Part shown: positions 63,465 through 64,000 of the stretch, one piece after another
Numbering within the stretch: the stretch's first letter is position 1
How the letters are laid out: every line of letters starts with the position of its first letter
Origin: Dechloromonas hankyongensis
GTDB taxonomy: Bacteria > Pseudomonadota > Gammaproteobacteria > Burkholderiales > Rhodocyclaceae
DNA length: 64,000 bases
Reading direction: 5' to 3'
Assembly (NCBI RefSeq): GCF_022012295.1
Contig: NZ_JAKLTN010000004.1
Location: 113,590 to 177,589, forward strand
Notes under the pieces: model-generated
Told to the model about the DNA's origin: nothing
Seen by the model: only the letters and a program-made list of their open reading frames with translations
The model's database searches: none
Position numbers and translations under genes: made by a program

Positions 63465-64000
63465 ATGGCGCAAGCAAGAACAGGAAGCGAGAAATCGTCG
63501 GAACGGCATCCGCCGGGCCGGGCCGGACAGCAGTCCGAAGCAAGGGAATCCAGCGGCATGAAGGCCGAACGGGGTGGCAGCGAAAGATCGGAAAAAGGAC
63601 AGGACAGAGAGCAAGGACAGCAGATCAGAGGACAGAAATCGAATGGCCGTGGCAGCCAGGAAAGCGGCTCGGGCGAAGGACGCCAGCGCCGTTCCGAAAC
63701 GATCAACATGGCGACCGGCGCCTTGCGCAGTTTCGGCCAGTTCTGCGACATGCAGGCGGCGACGGCGCGCATCATGTGGCGCGCCCAGGTGCGTGCCGCG
63801 TCGGCTTTCGGGCTGCCCGACTATTCGCGGATGTTCGAGGTCGAGGATGACCGCGCCACCCGCCTGTTCTCGGCGGCCACCGAGAATATCGTGCAGTTCG
63901 TCGACCAGGAGGGCGAGGTCCTCAACGAGGTGCCTTCGCAGGTCTTCCGACTGTTCGAGAAACAGGCCATCGACGTCACCGAGCGCTGGAAATACGGCCT
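63465..64000 (+). CDS. Phasin-like protein, partial (C-terminus outside window)
   Basis: 178 residues visible, open at the edge. Residues 1-78 are a disordered Ser/Gly/Glu/Arg/Gln-rich tail. From about 80 an amphipathic helical domain begins (NMATGALRSFGQFCDMQAAT, then ARIMWRAQVRAASAFGLPDY), similar to phasin-type PHB-granule proteins. CAGGAG precedes the ATG. The family call is tentative because the C-terminal half is missing. Confidence 0.55.
   Translation, partial: MAQARTGSEKSSERHPPGRAGQQSEARESSGMKAERGGSERSEKGQDREQGQQIRGQKSNGRGSQESGSGEGRQRRSETINMATGALRSFGQFCDMQAATARIMWRAQVRAASAFGLPDYSRMFEVEDDRATRLFSAATENIVQFVDQEGEVLNEVPSQVFRLFEKQAIDVTERWKYG

Overview
The window is GC-rich DNA with densely packed genes and many ATGA start/stop overlaps. 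Gene content (CioAB-type oxidase, multi-PAS GGDEF/EAL proteins, a phasin-like gene, a sigma-54 paralogue) points to a betaproteobacterium, perhaps Rhodocyclales; that taxonomic call is inference. A RepA-family initiator, iterons, DnaA boxes and parAB show that this is a secondary replicon (megaplasmid or chromid) read across its replication origin. I see no rRNA, tRNA, CRISPR array or recognisable IS transposase.

Layout. 1-5.5 kb: divergent two-component genes (a response regulator running off the left edge and a 1523-residue hybrid kinase). 5.5-9.8 kb: replication and partition core, with iterons and DnaA boxes at 5.8-6.15 kb, repA, a divergent repA/parA control region, parAB and two matching 15-bp palindromes proposed as parS. 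9.9-11.9 kb: a large tyrosine recombinase with a WGR-domain gene. 12.1-28.7 kb: stress and envelope genes (DUF3175, PfpI, hemerythrin, PPase, HipBA-like pair, Cfa, Atm1-type ABC exporter, PRC/BON proteins, PIG-L deacetylase and GT2, an NtrC-type regulator, an SDR, DUF421). 28.8-38.4 kb: a nine-gene glycoconjugate operon (GT4, SDR, heptose-bisphosphatase-like HAD, GT9, O-carbamoyltransferase, GT2, GT9, GT4, UDP-glucuronate decarboxylase). 38.5-46.2 kb: membrane/DUF4142 genes, a second-copy-type rpoN, DUF3309, DUF1328, BON, PRC, transglutaminase, antiporter. 46.2-51.9 kb: a reverse-strand operon ferritin-like, PLD-VTT, EEP, SDR, patatin. 52-60.7 kb: c-di-GMP proteins either side of an AT-richer patch of less familiar genes. 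60.7-63.1 kb: cydAB of the cyanide-insensitive type. 63.5 kb to the end: a phasin-like gene cut by the window edge.

How it works together (inference). Upstream of most of the stress, envelope and glycoconjugate operons I read a -24/-12 element of the form nGGnnnn-N4-nTGCn, the sigma-54 architecture, often with G instead of T before the GG and often with CCGN as the four-base spacer. Two intergenic regions hold back-to-back copies with identical 35-bp geometry. With an rpoN paralogue (whose own upstream region carries a good -24/-12 match) and an orphan NtrC-family activator on the same replicon, the simplest reading is that much of this replicon is a dedicated RpoN2 stress/envelope regulon. 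This is the most unusual thing in the window and can be tested.
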